From JAKQHY01 sp034429475 (GTDB lineage: Bacteria; Chloroflexota; Anaerolineae; B4-G1; SLSP01), in NCBI GenBank assembly GCA_034429475.1, contig DAOUGD010000213.1:1-43169 (forward strand): 43,169 bases of DNA. The letters are read 5' to 3'. The position numbers and the translations under genes were made by a program. Below are positions 6,237 to 14,234 of the stretch, piece after piece; within the stretch, counting starts at the first letter, position 1; each line of letters starts with the position of its first letter. The notes beneath the pieces are model-generated. The model had not been told where the DNA came from and searched no databases. It worked only from the letters and a program-made list of their open reading frames with translations.

Positions 6237-8303
6237 ATGAAGGAGAGCAGAAAGAAACTTACCCGCAGGGAATTCCTGCGCGGTGCGGCCGTAGTCACGG
6301 CCGGGATGGTAGCAACGGCCTGTAGCACCCCCACGCCGCAGGTTATCAGGGAAACGATTGAAGTTGAGAAGGAAGTGACCAAAATCGTTGAGGGCACACC
6401 CGTCGTGGAGAAAGTCATCGAAACCCAGGTCATCGAAAAGGTAGTGACGGCCACCCCCGAACCGGCAGCCCCCAAAGAAGAAGCGCCCGCCGTGTTGGGC
6501 ACTTTCCCCAGAAGCGAGACGCTGATCGCCAGAATCCTCACCGGGCGTGTCGGTACGCCCGACAACTTCAACTGGTGGGTTGGCTGGAAATCGTCGGATC
6601 GCGGCATTCAGAACGTGGCCGACGAGGCGCTCTGGACGGTGGATTTCGCCACGGGCGCGATCATTAACGGCCTGGCGGAGAGCGACCCGATCTACAATGC
6701 GGACTTCACGGAGTGTACGATCAACTTGCGCAAGGGCGTCGCATGGTGTGATGGCGAACCCTTCTCCGCTGCTGATGTGGTTTACTCGATCGAGACGTTC
6801 AAAGCTTACGACCAGCTCGGCGCCCATAACTATATGGTGGATAACGTCGCCTCTGTCACCGCCGAGGATGATTACACGGTCAAAGTTGTGCTGAACCAGC
6901 CCAACTCCCGCTTCCACACCACTTTCCTCGACCGCTGGGGCTGCACCAGGATTATGCCCAAGCACATCTTCGAGAAGCAAGAGGACCCGGTACTGTTTAC
7001 GCACAATCCGTTCGTCGGCTGTGGTCCTTACAAGCTGCACAGCTTCGATCCCCAAGGCGCCTGGACAGCCTGGGAACGGCGCGAAGATTGGGACAAAAGC
7101 CCGACCGGTATCATGTACGGTATGCCGAAGCCCAAATACGTCATCTTCCAGTTCTTCGCCGATGAAGGCGCGCAAATCCTGGCGCAATTGACCCACCAAC
7201 TGGATGTGGCGGAACTCTCGGCCGATGGGCAGAAGGCGCTGTTAGCGCAGTCCAAGACCTCCCGCACCTACCAGCCGACCTTCCCCTTCGTGGTCAACAA
7301 CGACCCCTGCATCACCGGCATCAACATTAACACCGCTCGGCCGCCGTTCGATCTCCTCGATGTCCGCTGGGCCTTGGTGCTGGCGATGGATATCGTCGAG
7401 TACACGAGCATCGCTGTGGATTCCTCGGGCACGTTAAGCCCGGTACACGTCCCGCATCTTGGCGCTTACCCACGGGATTACATCGAGCCGATGCAAGACT
7501 GGTTGGAGTCCTTCACGATTGATGTTGGCGATGGCGAAACCTTCGCTCCGTATGACTCCACTGCGCCGCAGCGCATCGCCGACTATGCCCGGACTCGTGG
7601 TTATATCTTCCCCGATACGCCGGAATTCATCGAGCAAGCTTTCGGGCTGGGGTGGTACAAGTATGCCCCGGAGATCGCCGAGAAATTGCTGCTGAAGAAT
7701 GGTTTCTCAAGGGACGCGGACGGACAATGGCTACTGCCCGATGGCAATCCATTCAAGATAACGTTCCTGTCCGAAACCACACTTTCCAACATGAATGCGC
7801 GCAATGCGGCGGCGGCCGTACAGCAGTGGAAGAAGTTCGGCATTGACGCCGAAGTATTCCCCTCAGAAGCGCGCGCTGATTTGATCGCTGTCGGCGACTT
7901 TGATGTGAGCGGCGACTGGCCGGCGCAAGAACCCTGGGGTGCCGGCCCCGACCTGTATCGCGTGCTCGACCGCTGGAACTCGGCCTACATCCGGCCGGTC
8001 GGCGAACGCACCCAAGGCCATTCCTGCCGCTGGATGAGTGAAAAGATGGATAACATCATCAAGGAACTGCGCGAGACGGATCCCTTCGATACCGAAGCCG
8101 TCATCGCTGTCGGCATCGAGGGCCTCAAGGAAGCCGTCACGAATATGCCCGGCATCCCGACCTTTGGGTATATCGGCTTCATCGGCTGGGATCAGTACTA
8201 CTGGACCAACTGGCCCGGTAGCGAAAATCCCTACTGTGTGCCTTATACACATTGGCCCAACCTCAAGTACATGACCCCATTCCTGGAACCTACCGGAATG
8301 TAG
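6237..8303 (+). CDS. Family 5 extracellular solute-binding lipoprotein (Opp/Dpp type), Tat-exported
   Basis: A 688-residue binding protein of an ABC importer. It has a twin-arginine signal (Arg10-Arg11 in 'TRREFLRG'), then a lipobox 'ATAC' with the lipidated Cys29, then a Val/Glu/Lys-rich linker of about 50 residues that holds the domain away from the membrane, as in many Chloroflexota lipoproteins. The SBP_bac_5 domain follows with 'CTINLRKGVAWCDGEPFSAADVVYSIE' typical of the family. Family members bind peptides, oligosaccharides, nickel or opines. The LacI neighbour favours a sugar oligomer, an inference only. A GGAGG box lies 7 bases before the ATG. It is followed by an RNA hairpin before the permease gene. 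Confidence 0.93.
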   Translation: MKESRKKLTRREFLRGAAVVTAGMVATACSTPTPQVIRETIEVEKEVTKIVEGTPVVEKVIETQVIEKVVTATPEPAAPKEEAPAVLGTFPRSETLIARILTGRVGTPDNFNWWVGWKSSDRGIQNVADEALWTVDFATGAIINGLAESDPIYNADFTECTINLRKGVAWCDGEPFSAADVVYSIETFKAYDQLGAHNYMVDNVASVTAEDDYTVKVVLNQPNSRFHTTFLDRWGCTRIMPKHIFEKQEDPVLFTHNPFVGCGPYKLHSFDPQGAWTAWERREDWDKSPTGIMYGMPKPKYVIFQFFADEGAQILAQLTHQLDVAELSADGQKALLAQSKTSRTYQPTFPFVVNNDPCITGININTARPPFDLLDVRWALVLAMDIVEYTSIAVDSSGTLSPVHVPHLGAYPRDYIEPMQDWLESFTIDVGDGETFAPYDSTAPQRIADYARTRGYIFPDTPEFIEQAFGLGWYKYAPEIAEKLLLKNGFSRDADGQWLLPDGNPFKITFLSETTLSNMNARNAAAAVQQWKKFGIDAEVFPSEARADLIAVGDFDVSGDWPAQEPWGAGPDLYRVLDRWNSAYIRPVGERTQGHSCRWMSEKMDNIIKELRETDPFDTEAVIAVGIEGLKEAVTNMPGIPTFGYIGFIGWDQYYWTNWPGSENPYCVPYTHWPNLKYMTPFLEPTGM

Positions 8304-8323
8304 TTGTGCGGTATGTAGTATAA

Positions 8324-8358
8324 TAATCCTGGGCGGACGCCTCGCCCGCCCAGGATTA
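8324..8358 (+). promoter_or_regulatory. Intercistronic hairpin between binding-protein and permease genes
   Basis: A perfect 13-bp stem TAATCCTGGGCGG/CCGCCCAGGATTA with a 9-base loop, followed by only CTTTTG. The weak T-run suggests partial termination or 3'-end protection, letting the cell make more binding protein than membrane components, a common arrangement in ABC importer operons. Confidence 0.8.
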
Positions 8359-8382
8359 CTTTTGACAAGTGAGGTGATTCCC

Positions 8383-9390
8383 GTGACATTCGTGAAACGA
8401 TATCTTATCCCTCGTCTGATTCAATATGTTCTGGTCATCTGGCTGGGCATCACTGTGGTTTTCTTCATTCCCAGACTCACGCCGAATGACCCGGTTATGA
8501 GAATGATTGATCAGATGCAGGCGCGCGGTTCATTGCTGGAACCAGGCACGATGGACAGGGTTATCAACGACCTGACCGAGATGTATGGCCTGGAAGGCTC
8601 CTGGTTCGACCAGTATTGGGCTTTTTGGGGTAGATTGTTCCGCGGCGACCTTGGCGTTTCCTTTTTCCAATTCCCCACCCGCGTCAACAAGCTTATTTTC
8701 AACGCGATGCCCTGGACTTTGGGGCTGCTGTTGACCACGACCGCCATCACGTGGACACTAGGGAATATCATTGGCGGGTTAGCGGGTTACTATTCGCGTA
8801 AGGGGTGGTCGCAGGTCCTGGATGCCGCCGCCATGGTCACCCGACCGCTGCCCTATTACATCTTCGCCTTCATGCTGCTTCTGATTTTTTCTTATGTCGT
8901 GCGTTGGTTCCCCATTACCGGCGGGGCGTCATTGGGCGCTATCCCCACGTTCACCTGGCCCTTTATCAAAGACGTCCTCTGGCATTCGGCCTTACCTGCT
9001 GTCTCGCTCATAGTCCTGGGAGGCGCGGTCAACTTCCAAACCATGAAACTCCTGGTGCAGAACATCAATGCGGAGAATTTCGTTCAGTACGCCAAACTGG
9101 GCGGCGTCAAAGAAAGCCGCATCGTGGGTAAATACATCATTCGCAATGCTATGCTGCCGCAAATTACCGGCCTGGCGCTTGGGCTGGGGCAAATTTTCAG
9201 CGGGGCGCTGATTACCGAGATCGTGTTTGGTTATCCCGGCCTGGGTATGTTGCTTTACAGAGCTATCATCAACGGGGATTACAATCTGATCATGGGCATC
9301 ACGATCTTTTCTATCTTCGGTATCACGACGGCAATTCTGCTCGTTGACTTGGTATACCCCCTGTTCGACCCGCGGGTGAGATACACATAA
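8383..9390 (+). CDS. ABC importer permease, DppB/OppB type
   Basis: A 335-residue membrane subunit with six predicted helices. It has the family N-terminal 'RLIQYVLVIWLGITVVFFIPRLTPNDP' helix, and the cytoplasmic coupling loop 'YAKLGGVKESRIVGKYIIRNAMLPQITGLAL' (the EAA-loop region that contacts the ATPase). The GTG at 8383 is chosen because GAGG sits 8 bases upstream; a TTG at 8362 would add seven residues without a ribosome site. The second permease starts 13 bases after its stop. Function: one half of the transmembrane channel for the solute brought by the binding lipoprotein. Confidence 0.94.
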   Translation: MTFVKRYLIPRLIQYVLVIWLGITVVFFIPRLTPNDPVMRMIDQMQARGSLLEPGTMDRVINDLTEMYGLEGSWFDQYWAFWGRLFRGDLGVSFFQFPTRVNKLIFNAMPWTLGLLLTTTAITWTLGNIIGGLAGYYSRKGWSQVLDAAAMVTRPLPYYIFAFMLLLIFSYVVRWFPITGGASLGAIPTFTWPFIKDVLWHSALPAVSLIVLGGAVNFQTMKLLVQNINAENFVQYAKLGGVKESRIVGKYIIRNAMLPQITGLALGLGQIFSGALITEIVFGYPGLGMLLYRAIINGDYNLIMGITIFSIFGITTAILLVDLVYPLFDPRVRYT

Positions 9391-9403
9391 GGAGACCGAT
9401 CCC

Positions 9404-10258
9404 ATGAGAATCCTTAAAGATCTTTTCAGAGATTATCGCTTTTTCGTCAGCTTTAGCGTGCTGGTGGTCATTGTGGTGATGGCCCTCCTATCCAACTTTT
9501 CACCTTATGATCCTACGCTATGGAATGTCGTCCCGAGAGATACCAAGCCATCGGCTGAACATTGGCTGGGCACCGATTCAAACGGCCAGGATATCTTTTG
9601 GCAGGCGACGTTTGCGGTGCGCAATTCCCTGATCATCTCCCTCATTGCCTCGTTGATTTCGCGGGTGATTGCCATCATCGTGGGCATGGTCGCCGGATAT
9701 CTAGGCGGTACAGCCGACCGGGTACTAATGTTTGCTGGCGACAGCCTGCTGGTGATCCCAATCTTTCTGATTATGGTTATGCTGGCCATGATGGTGCGGC
9801 AATTTATGAATCTGATGGTTCTGGGATTGTTGCTGTCGTTTTTCGGTTGGGCATGGGACGCGCGCCTGATCCGCTCGGTTATCTTGAGCTTGCGTGAGCG
9901 AGACTTTACCAAGACGGCCCTCCTCTCGGGTACGGGAACTGTCAAACTGGTCTTGAAGGAATACATACCCTTTGCCACGCCGTTGATCTTTTCGACCCTG
10001 ATTAACAACATCGCCTGGGCGATCGGGCTAGAGATGACACTGGCTATCCTCGGGTTGGTCAACCTTAACATTCCCACCCTGGGGACGATGCTGAACTGGG
10101 CGCTCTTCTACCAGTCCATTCTGCTAGCGCGCTGGTGGTGGATCTTGACGCCGGTGGGCTTGTCGCTCTGCTTGTTTGTTGCGCTCTACTGGCTCTCCGT
10201 CAGCATCAGCGAATACCTGGATCCACGCACGCGCATCCAACGCGTTGGGGCGCAATGA
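9404..10258 (+). CDS. ABC importer permease, DppC/OppC type
   Basis: A 284-residue membrane subunit pairing with the upstream permease. The N-terminal helix is followed by the typical 'HWLGTDSNGQDIFWQATFAVRNSL' segment of DppC proteins, then six-helix core sequences with 'GWAWDARLIRSVILSLRERDFTKTALLSG', the coupling-loop region. The C-terminus 'SISEYLDPRTRIQRVG' is the usual DppC ending. An AAGGAGA box precedes the ATG. Its stop codon TGA lies 7 bases before the first ATPase start, fitting translational coupling. Confidence 0.94.
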   Translation: MRILKDLFRDYRFFVSFSVLVVIVVMALLSNFSPYDPTLWNVVPRDTKPSAEHWLGTDSNGQDIFWQATFAVRNSLIISLIASLISRVIAIIVGMVAGYLGGTADRVLMFAGDSLLVIPIFLIMVMLAMMVRQFMNLMVLGLLLSFFGWAWDARLIRSVILSLRERDFTKTALLSGTGTVKLVLKEYIPFATPLIFSTLINNIAWAIGLEMTLAILGLVNLNIPTLGTMLNWALFYQSILLARWWWILTPVGLSLCLFVALYWLSVSISEYLDPRTRIQRVGAQ

Positions 10259-10265
10259 GGTAATG

Positions 10266-11270
10266 ATGAATAAGACCATACTCAGAACTGAAGGACTGAA
10301 AACCTTCTATATACTCGATGTTTTCGGGACCCAGAAGATCGTCAAGGCGGTCAACGAAGTAAATCTCGATATCCGCGAAAACGAAGTCTACGGCATCGCT
10401 GGCGAGAGCGGCTGCGGCAAGACGACGCTGCTGAAAGCGCTGGCCGCCGCGATTGAACCGCCGCTGCGTCTGATTGACGGCTACATCTTCTACTATGTTG
10501 ACGGTGAGGCGGTGGATGTGGCTACCTTGAGTCCGGAGGCCAAGCGAAAATTGCGGTTGGACTACATCGCTTACGTTCCGCAAGGTTCTATGAGCGCGCT
10601 CAACCCCGTGATTAAACTGAAAGAGACCTACCTGGATTTCATCGAAAGCCACGTGACTGGAAGAAGTAAGGAAGAAACCCTCGCCATTGCCGAGAAACAC
10701 ATCGCCGAGTTGGGCCTGCCGCCCAAGATTCTGGACGCCTATCCGCACCAGTTATCCGGCGGGATGCGCCAACGGGTGACGATCGCCCTGGCGGCGCTGC
10801 TGAAACCCAGCATCATCATCGCCGATGAGCCAACCACGGCGCTCGACGTGGTTGTCCAGCGGGGCGTGGTGCAACTCTTGATGGATATTCAGAGGAAACT
10901 GAAAAACACCATCATCATGGTGACCCACGATATGGGGGTGCAGGCGAATATCGCCGATCGGGTCGGCATTATGTATGCCGGGAAAATCGTCGAGGAATCC
11001 ACTACCGAAAAGATTTACGGCGATCCACAGCATCCCTATACCCGGTTCTTGATCAATTCACTGCCACAGTTTGGTGACAAGTCGCCCCGCGAAAGCGTAC
11101 CCGGAAGTCCTCCTTCCCTTATTGACCTTCCTGGCGGCTGCGCATTCCATCCCCGCTGCCCACACGCTATGCAAATCTGTTTGGAAAAAACGCCAGACCT
11201 TATCTCACTGGACACCGATCATAAAGTCGCCTGTTGGTTGGTTGGAGGAGAGCATGGAAAAGCTGCTTGA
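10266..11270 (+). CDS. ABC importer ATPase, DppD/OppD type
   Basis: A 334-residue nucleotide-binding subunit. Walker A is 'GESGCGKTT' (46-54), the signature is 'LSGGMRQRV', Walker B 'IIIADEPTTALD' and the switch histidine lies in 'VTHDMG'. The C-terminal extension carries the oligopeptide/dipeptide ATPase fingerprint 'HPYTRFL...CAFHPRCPHAMQIC', with cysteines that in some homologues hold an iron-sulfur cluster. The second of two adjacent ATGs is chosen since GAGG is 5 bases before it but only 2 before the first. Its last 17 bases overlap the next gene. Confidence 0.94.
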   Translation: MNKTILRTEGLKTFYILDVFGTQKIVKAVNEVNLDIRENEVYGIAGESGCGKTTLLKALAAAIEPPLRLIDGYIFYYVDGEAVDVATLSPEAKRKLRLDYIAYVPQGSMSALNPVIKLKETYLDFIESHVTGRSKEETLAIAEKHIAELGLPPKILDAYPHQLSGGMRQRVTIALAALLKPSIIIADEPTTALDVVVQRGVVQLLMDIQRKLKNTIIMVTHDMGVQANIADRVGIMYAGKIVEESTTEKIYGDPQHPYTRFLINSLPQFGDKSPRESVPGSPPSLIDLPGGCAFHPRCPHAMQICLEKTPDLISLDTDHKVACWLVGGEHGKAA

Positions 11271-12213
11271 AGTCAAGGCCCTGACCAAAGTATTCACCAT
11301 GGGGAGTATCCTCTCAAGGGTCAAATTAACGGCTACCGATAATGTATCTTTCTTTATCAGACCGGGCGAGATTTTTACCCTGGCGGGAGAGAGCGGCTGC
11401 GGCAAAACCACGACGGCCAAGATCATTTTGGGTTTTGAAGAACCGACTTCGGGCGCGATCATCCACAACGGCAAAGATCGCGCCGAAACCAAAGGCAAGA
11501 AAGTCTGGCAAGAAGAGGGTATCCAGGCCATCTTTCAGGACCCGTTTGGCACCTTTAACCCGCTGCGCGTCGTGGACCGCTATTTCTTCGAAACCCTCCA
11601 GAACTTCAAAATGGCGACAACCAAGCACGAGGCCATCGCTCTCATTGATGAGACGCTCCAGTTGGTGGGACTTACCTACGACGAGTTCGCCGGGAAATAC
11701 CCCAGCGAGTTCTCCGGCGGACAACTGCAACGTATCTCTATCGCCAGGGCTTTGCTGACCAAGCCCAACTTGCTCATTGCGGACGAACCCGTTTCGATGG
11801 TGGATGCCTCATTGCGCATGTCAATCGTTAACCTGTTCAAGCGCCTCAAGGAAGATACCGATCTGGGGGTGCTCTACATCACCCATGACCTGGCGACCGC
11901 CTACTACGTCAGTGAGCGCATTGCCATCATGTTCAGAGGTAACATCGTCGAAATGGGATCGGTCGAGCAAGTGTTGATGTCGCCCAGGCATCCCTACACC
12001 CAACTGCTGCGCGAATCCATCCCCGAAGCCGATCCCAAAAAGCGGTGGAGCTCTGCAATCACGCTTTCCGAGTTGGAAAGTGAAGAGTACCTGCGTGTCG
12101 GCTGCAAATTTGCCGGAAGATGTCCTCACGTAATGGAAAAATGCAAATCTGAAATGCCCGCGGACGTTCTCGTGGATGATACGCTTGTCAAATGTCATTT
12201 GTATAAAGGGTGA
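11254..12213 (+). CDS. ABC importer ATPase, DppF/OppF type
   Basis: A 319-residue second nucleotide-binding subunit. Walker A 'GESGCGKTT' (45-53), signature 'FSGGQLQRISIARAL', Walker B 'LLIADEPVSMVDASLR' and switch histidine in 'ITHDL'. The C-terminal 'HPYTQLLRESIPEADP...GCKFAGRCPHVMEKC' matches the oligopeptide-type extension. It starts inside the 3' end of the first ATPase gene with a GGAGGAG box, so translation is coupled. It ends the importer operon; a 19-bp hairpin follows 38 bases later. No catabolic enzyme gene is in the operon, so the cargo must be processed by genes elsewhere. Confidence 0.94.
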   Translation: MEKLLEVKALTKVFTMGSILSRVKLTATDNVSFFIRPGEIFTLAGESGCGKTTTAKIILGFEEPTSGAIIHNGKDRAETKGKKVWQEEGIQAIFQDPFGTFNPLRVVDRYFFETLQNFKMATTKHEAIALIDETLQLVGLTYDEFAGKYPSEFSGGQLQRISIARALLTKPNLLIADEPVSMVDASLRMSIVNLFKRLKEDTDLGVLYITHDLATAYYVSERIAIMFRGNIVEMGSVEQVLMSPRHPYTQLLRESIPEADPKKRWSSAITLSELESEEYLRVGCKFAGRCPHVMEKCKSEMPADVLVDDTLVKCHLYKG

Positions 12214-12251
12214 GAAGTACCATCTTCCTCCTTCTGAATCTGGGACACACC

Positions 12252-12300
12252 CCAAACACAACTCCGCCCGGCTTTTAGCTTCGGGCGGAGTTGTGTTTGG
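12252..12300 (+). terminator. Perfect 19-bp hairpin closing the importer operon
   Basis: Arms 12252-12270 and 12282-12300 are perfectly complementary with an 11-base loop. No run of T follows, so it is either a U-tract-independent terminator or a 3'-end stabilising structure. It lies just upstream of the signal peptidase promoter. Confidence 0.75.
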
Positions 12301-12304
12301 ACGG

Positions 12305-12332
12305 TTGCTCCTTCTTAGATATAGGTTATAAT
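12305..12332 (+). promoter_or_regulatory. Promoter of the signal peptidase genes
   Basis: TTGCTC (12305-12310), 16 bases, then a perfect TATAAT (12327-12332). Predicted start near 12339 gives a short leader containing the GGGAGG box used by the first signal peptidase gene. Confidence 0.7.
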
Positions 12333-12362
12333 TTTAAGCGTTTAAAGTGGGAGGTGTATGAT

Positions 12363-12983
12363 TTGGATGAGCAATTTGAAGCAGTAGCAACTGAAGCTGC
12401 TCCTGAACAGGAAGATGGCGAGCCTTCTCTGGGGCGTTCCTTTGGCATTCGTTCCTGGTTGCAGGATGCCGTAGAAACGCTGCTGTTGGCAGTGATTCTT
12501 TTTCTGATCATCAACACATTAACCGGACGTTATCAAGTGCATGGACACAGTATGGTGCCCAGTCTCTATGATGGACAATATTTGATCGCCAGCAAGGTCA
12601 CTTATTGGCTGCATCCTCCCGAACGTGGCGATATTATTGTTCTGGATCCGCCGAATCAGCAGAGTGAGATTCCTTACATCAAACGGGTCATTGGTTTGCC
12701 CGGTGATGTGGTGGAGGTGCGGGATCAGCGCGTCTGGGTTAATGGCATTGCCTTAAATGAGCCTTACATTAATGAATCCCCTTACTATACCGGCAATTGG
12801 GTCGTAGCCGAGGACCAATACCTGGTCCTGGGGGATAATCGAAATAATTCCAGCGATTCTCACGCCTGGGGATTGTTGTCGCGCGATCAAATTTTGGGGA
12901 AAGCAATCTTTTGTTACTGGCCACCGGAGCATTGGGGACCCATTCCCCATTATGTTTTTCCTGAATTGGAAACCATGCAGTAG
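12363..12983 (+). CDS. lepB: Type I signal peptidase, first of two tandem copies
   Basis: A 206-residue membrane serine protease that cleaves signal peptides from exported proteins. One helix (about 35-55) anchors it, then box B with the catalytic serine 'GHSMVPSL' (Ser63), box D with the catalytic lysine 'YIKRVIGLPGD' (Lys107) and box E 'GDNRNNSSDSHAWG'. The start is TTG at 12363, with GGGAGG about 8 bases before it; no in-frame ATG has a ribosome site. The gene is followed 22 bases later by a close paralogue. Confidence 0.93.
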   Translation: MDEQFEAVATEAAPEQEDGEPSLGRSFGIRSWLQDAVETLLLAVILFLIINTLTGRYQVHGHSMVPSLYDGQYLIASKVTYWLHPPERGDIIVLDPPNQQSEIPYIKRVIGLPGDVVEVRDQRVWVNGIALNEPYINESPYYTGNWVVAEDQYLVLGDNRNNSSDSHAWGLLSRDQILGKAIFCYWPPEHWGPIPHYVFPELETMQ

Positions 12984-13005
12984 TTAACTTCGATTGGGTC
13001 CTGGA

Positions 13006-13659
13006 ATGCAAGAAGAGGTTTTTCGATCACAAGAGAGCCGCGAAACGGTATTGGCGGCGGAAAGTATTGCGGCGCCGGTCGAAGCTATGACCGGCGTTTC
13101 CGCGCAGCCCACATCGTCGGGGATCGGGGTGTGGTTGCGGGATCTGCTGGAGACCCTGATCTTAGCAGTCATTATTTTCCTGGTGATTAACACCATCACC
13201 GGTCGCTACGAAGTGCAGTCTATCAGTATGGAACCGACTTTACATGAGGGTCAGTATTTAATTGTAAGCAAAATTACATACTGGTTTCATGCACCGGAAC
13301 GGGGCGACGTGATAGTGCTTGACCCTCCCAATGAACAAAGCGCTATTCCTTATATTAAGCGGGTGATCGGCTTACCGGGTGAAAAAGTGACCGTGCATGA
13401 CGGGCGAGTTTGGATTAACGGCATAGCTTTGAACGAGTCCTATATCAGCGGGCCACCGAGCTACTATTATGAGGAGCGTACGTTGGGAGAGGATGAGTAC
13501 CTGGTTTTAGGGGATAATCGGAACAATTCCAGTGATTCGCATCGCTGGGGACCTTTGTCGCGCCAGAGTATTATTGGTAAATCGGTTTTTCGGTATTGGC
13601 CGCCGGAGAAATGGGGTTGGATTCCGCATTATGCATTTCCAGAGTTGGAGACACCCTAA
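13006..13659 (+). CDS. lepB: Type I signal peptidase, second tandem copy
   Basis: A 217-residue paralogue of the preceding gene, sharing most of the catalytic core: anchor helix at about 45-65, serine box 'QSISMEPTL' (Ser74), lysine box 'YIKRVIGLPGE' (Lys118) and 'GDNRNNSSDSHRWG'. The N-terminal 40 residues before the helix are different and rich in Ala/Glu/Ser. Both copies keep all catalytic residues, so both should be active; they may differ in substrate choice. The ATG at 13006 is chosen; a TTG at 12994 is an alternative, and no strong ribosome site is visible for either, consistent with coupling to the first copy. Confidence 0.92.
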   Translation: MQEEVFRSQESRETVLAAESIAAPVEAMTGVSAQPTSSGIGVWLRDLLETLILAVIIFLVINTITGRYEVQSISMEPTLHEGQYLIVSKITYWFHAPERGDVIVLDPPNEQSAIPYIKRVIGLPGEKVTVHDGRVWINGIALNESYISGPPSYYYEERTLGEDEYLVLGDNRNNSSDSHRWGPLSRQSIIGKSVFRYWPPEKWGWIPHYAFPELETP

Positions 13660-13747
13660 AGTTGCAAAGGGGGCAACCGCTCTGGACCCGGTGGATGCGA
13701 AGCGTAGGGTAAGTTTTCTCTCTTGAAAAGTAAGTAAAGGTATTTGC

Positions 13748-14020
13748 ATGAGTTATTCTTGTCCAAATTGTTCATTTGGTAGTTTGAAGCCAATTAGGAT
13801 GACGTATGTGCGGCGTTGGGGAACACGCCTGGTTACAGTCCCTGGTTTTGCCGCATGGCGTTGTGACTCATGTAAATATACCCGTTATGACGCTGCGGCT
13901 ATGGCCAGAATCGAATTGGTTTTGGGGATAGACGAGGAAGACCTGTTCATGCCACGCCCTCCTCGTCCTCATCCTGCAGAAGGCCCTGATGAACGCGGGC
14001 CGCGTCGCTGGCCCTCTTAA
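13748..14020 (+). CDS. YgiT-type zinc-finger protein
   Basis: A 90-residue protein with two CxxC pairs (Cys5-x2-Cys8 and Cys39-x2-Cys42) spaced as in the YgiT/MqsA N-terminal zinc finger, with 'VTVPGFAAWRCDSCKY' matching the usual end of the finger. The remaining tail is proline- and arginine-rich and shows no helix-turn-helix, so it lacks the DNA-binding half of MqsA. No MqsR-like toxin gene is next to it, so an antitoxin role is not supported. An AAAGG box lies upstream. It separates the signal peptidases from rpoB. Confidence 0.7.
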   Translation: MSYSCPNCSFGSLKPIRMTYVRRWGTRLVTVPGFAAWRCDSCKYTRYDAAAMARIELVLGIDEEDLFMPRPPRPHPAEGPDERGPRRWPS

Positions 14021-14120
14021 ATTTCGGACAAAGGAACTTATCACACGTTTCACCTATCAGCACCGTTTCTCACCGCGCTATTGCTACTTCTCTGCATATC
14101 ACATTGTTTCTGACCGGCTT

Positions 14121-14148
14121 TTGACGATCCTACAAAGCATGGTATACT
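14121..14148 (+). promoter_or_regulatory. rpoB promoter
   Basis: TTGACG (14121-14126), 16 bases, TATACT (14143-14148), with TGG just before the -10 box (extended -10). The predicted start near 14155 gives an 80-base leader before rpoB. The rest of 14021-14234 holds no recognisable gene. Confidence 0.8.
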
Positions 14149-14211
14149 ATTTTTTCGTTATGTCGCCTTTGTGATTGTTGGTATTAGTTTTGGTTGTAAT
14201 TCTCAGGGGGA

Positions 14212-14222
14212 CTCCCGGGAGG
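14212..14222 (+). promoter_or_regulatory. rpoB ribosome-binding site embedded in a palindrome
   Basis: The GGGAGG box (14217-14222) overlaps the self-complementary CTCCCGGGAG (14212-14221) and a nearby GGGGGA that can pair with its TCCC. The box ends 12 bases before the ATG, an unusually long spacing. The site may be partly masked, which would lower rpoB translation. Confidence 0.45.
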
Positions 14223-14234
14223 AATTGGATTAGA

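Noticed and set aside
6177..7199. 340-codon frame opposite the binding-protein gene
   Set aside because: Antisense shadow of a gene with strong family match; no ribosome site.
13748..14020. Toxin-antitoxin system (MqsRA-like)
   Set aside because: The zinc finger resembles the antitoxin N-terminus, but no toxin gene is adjacent and no helix-turn-helix is present.
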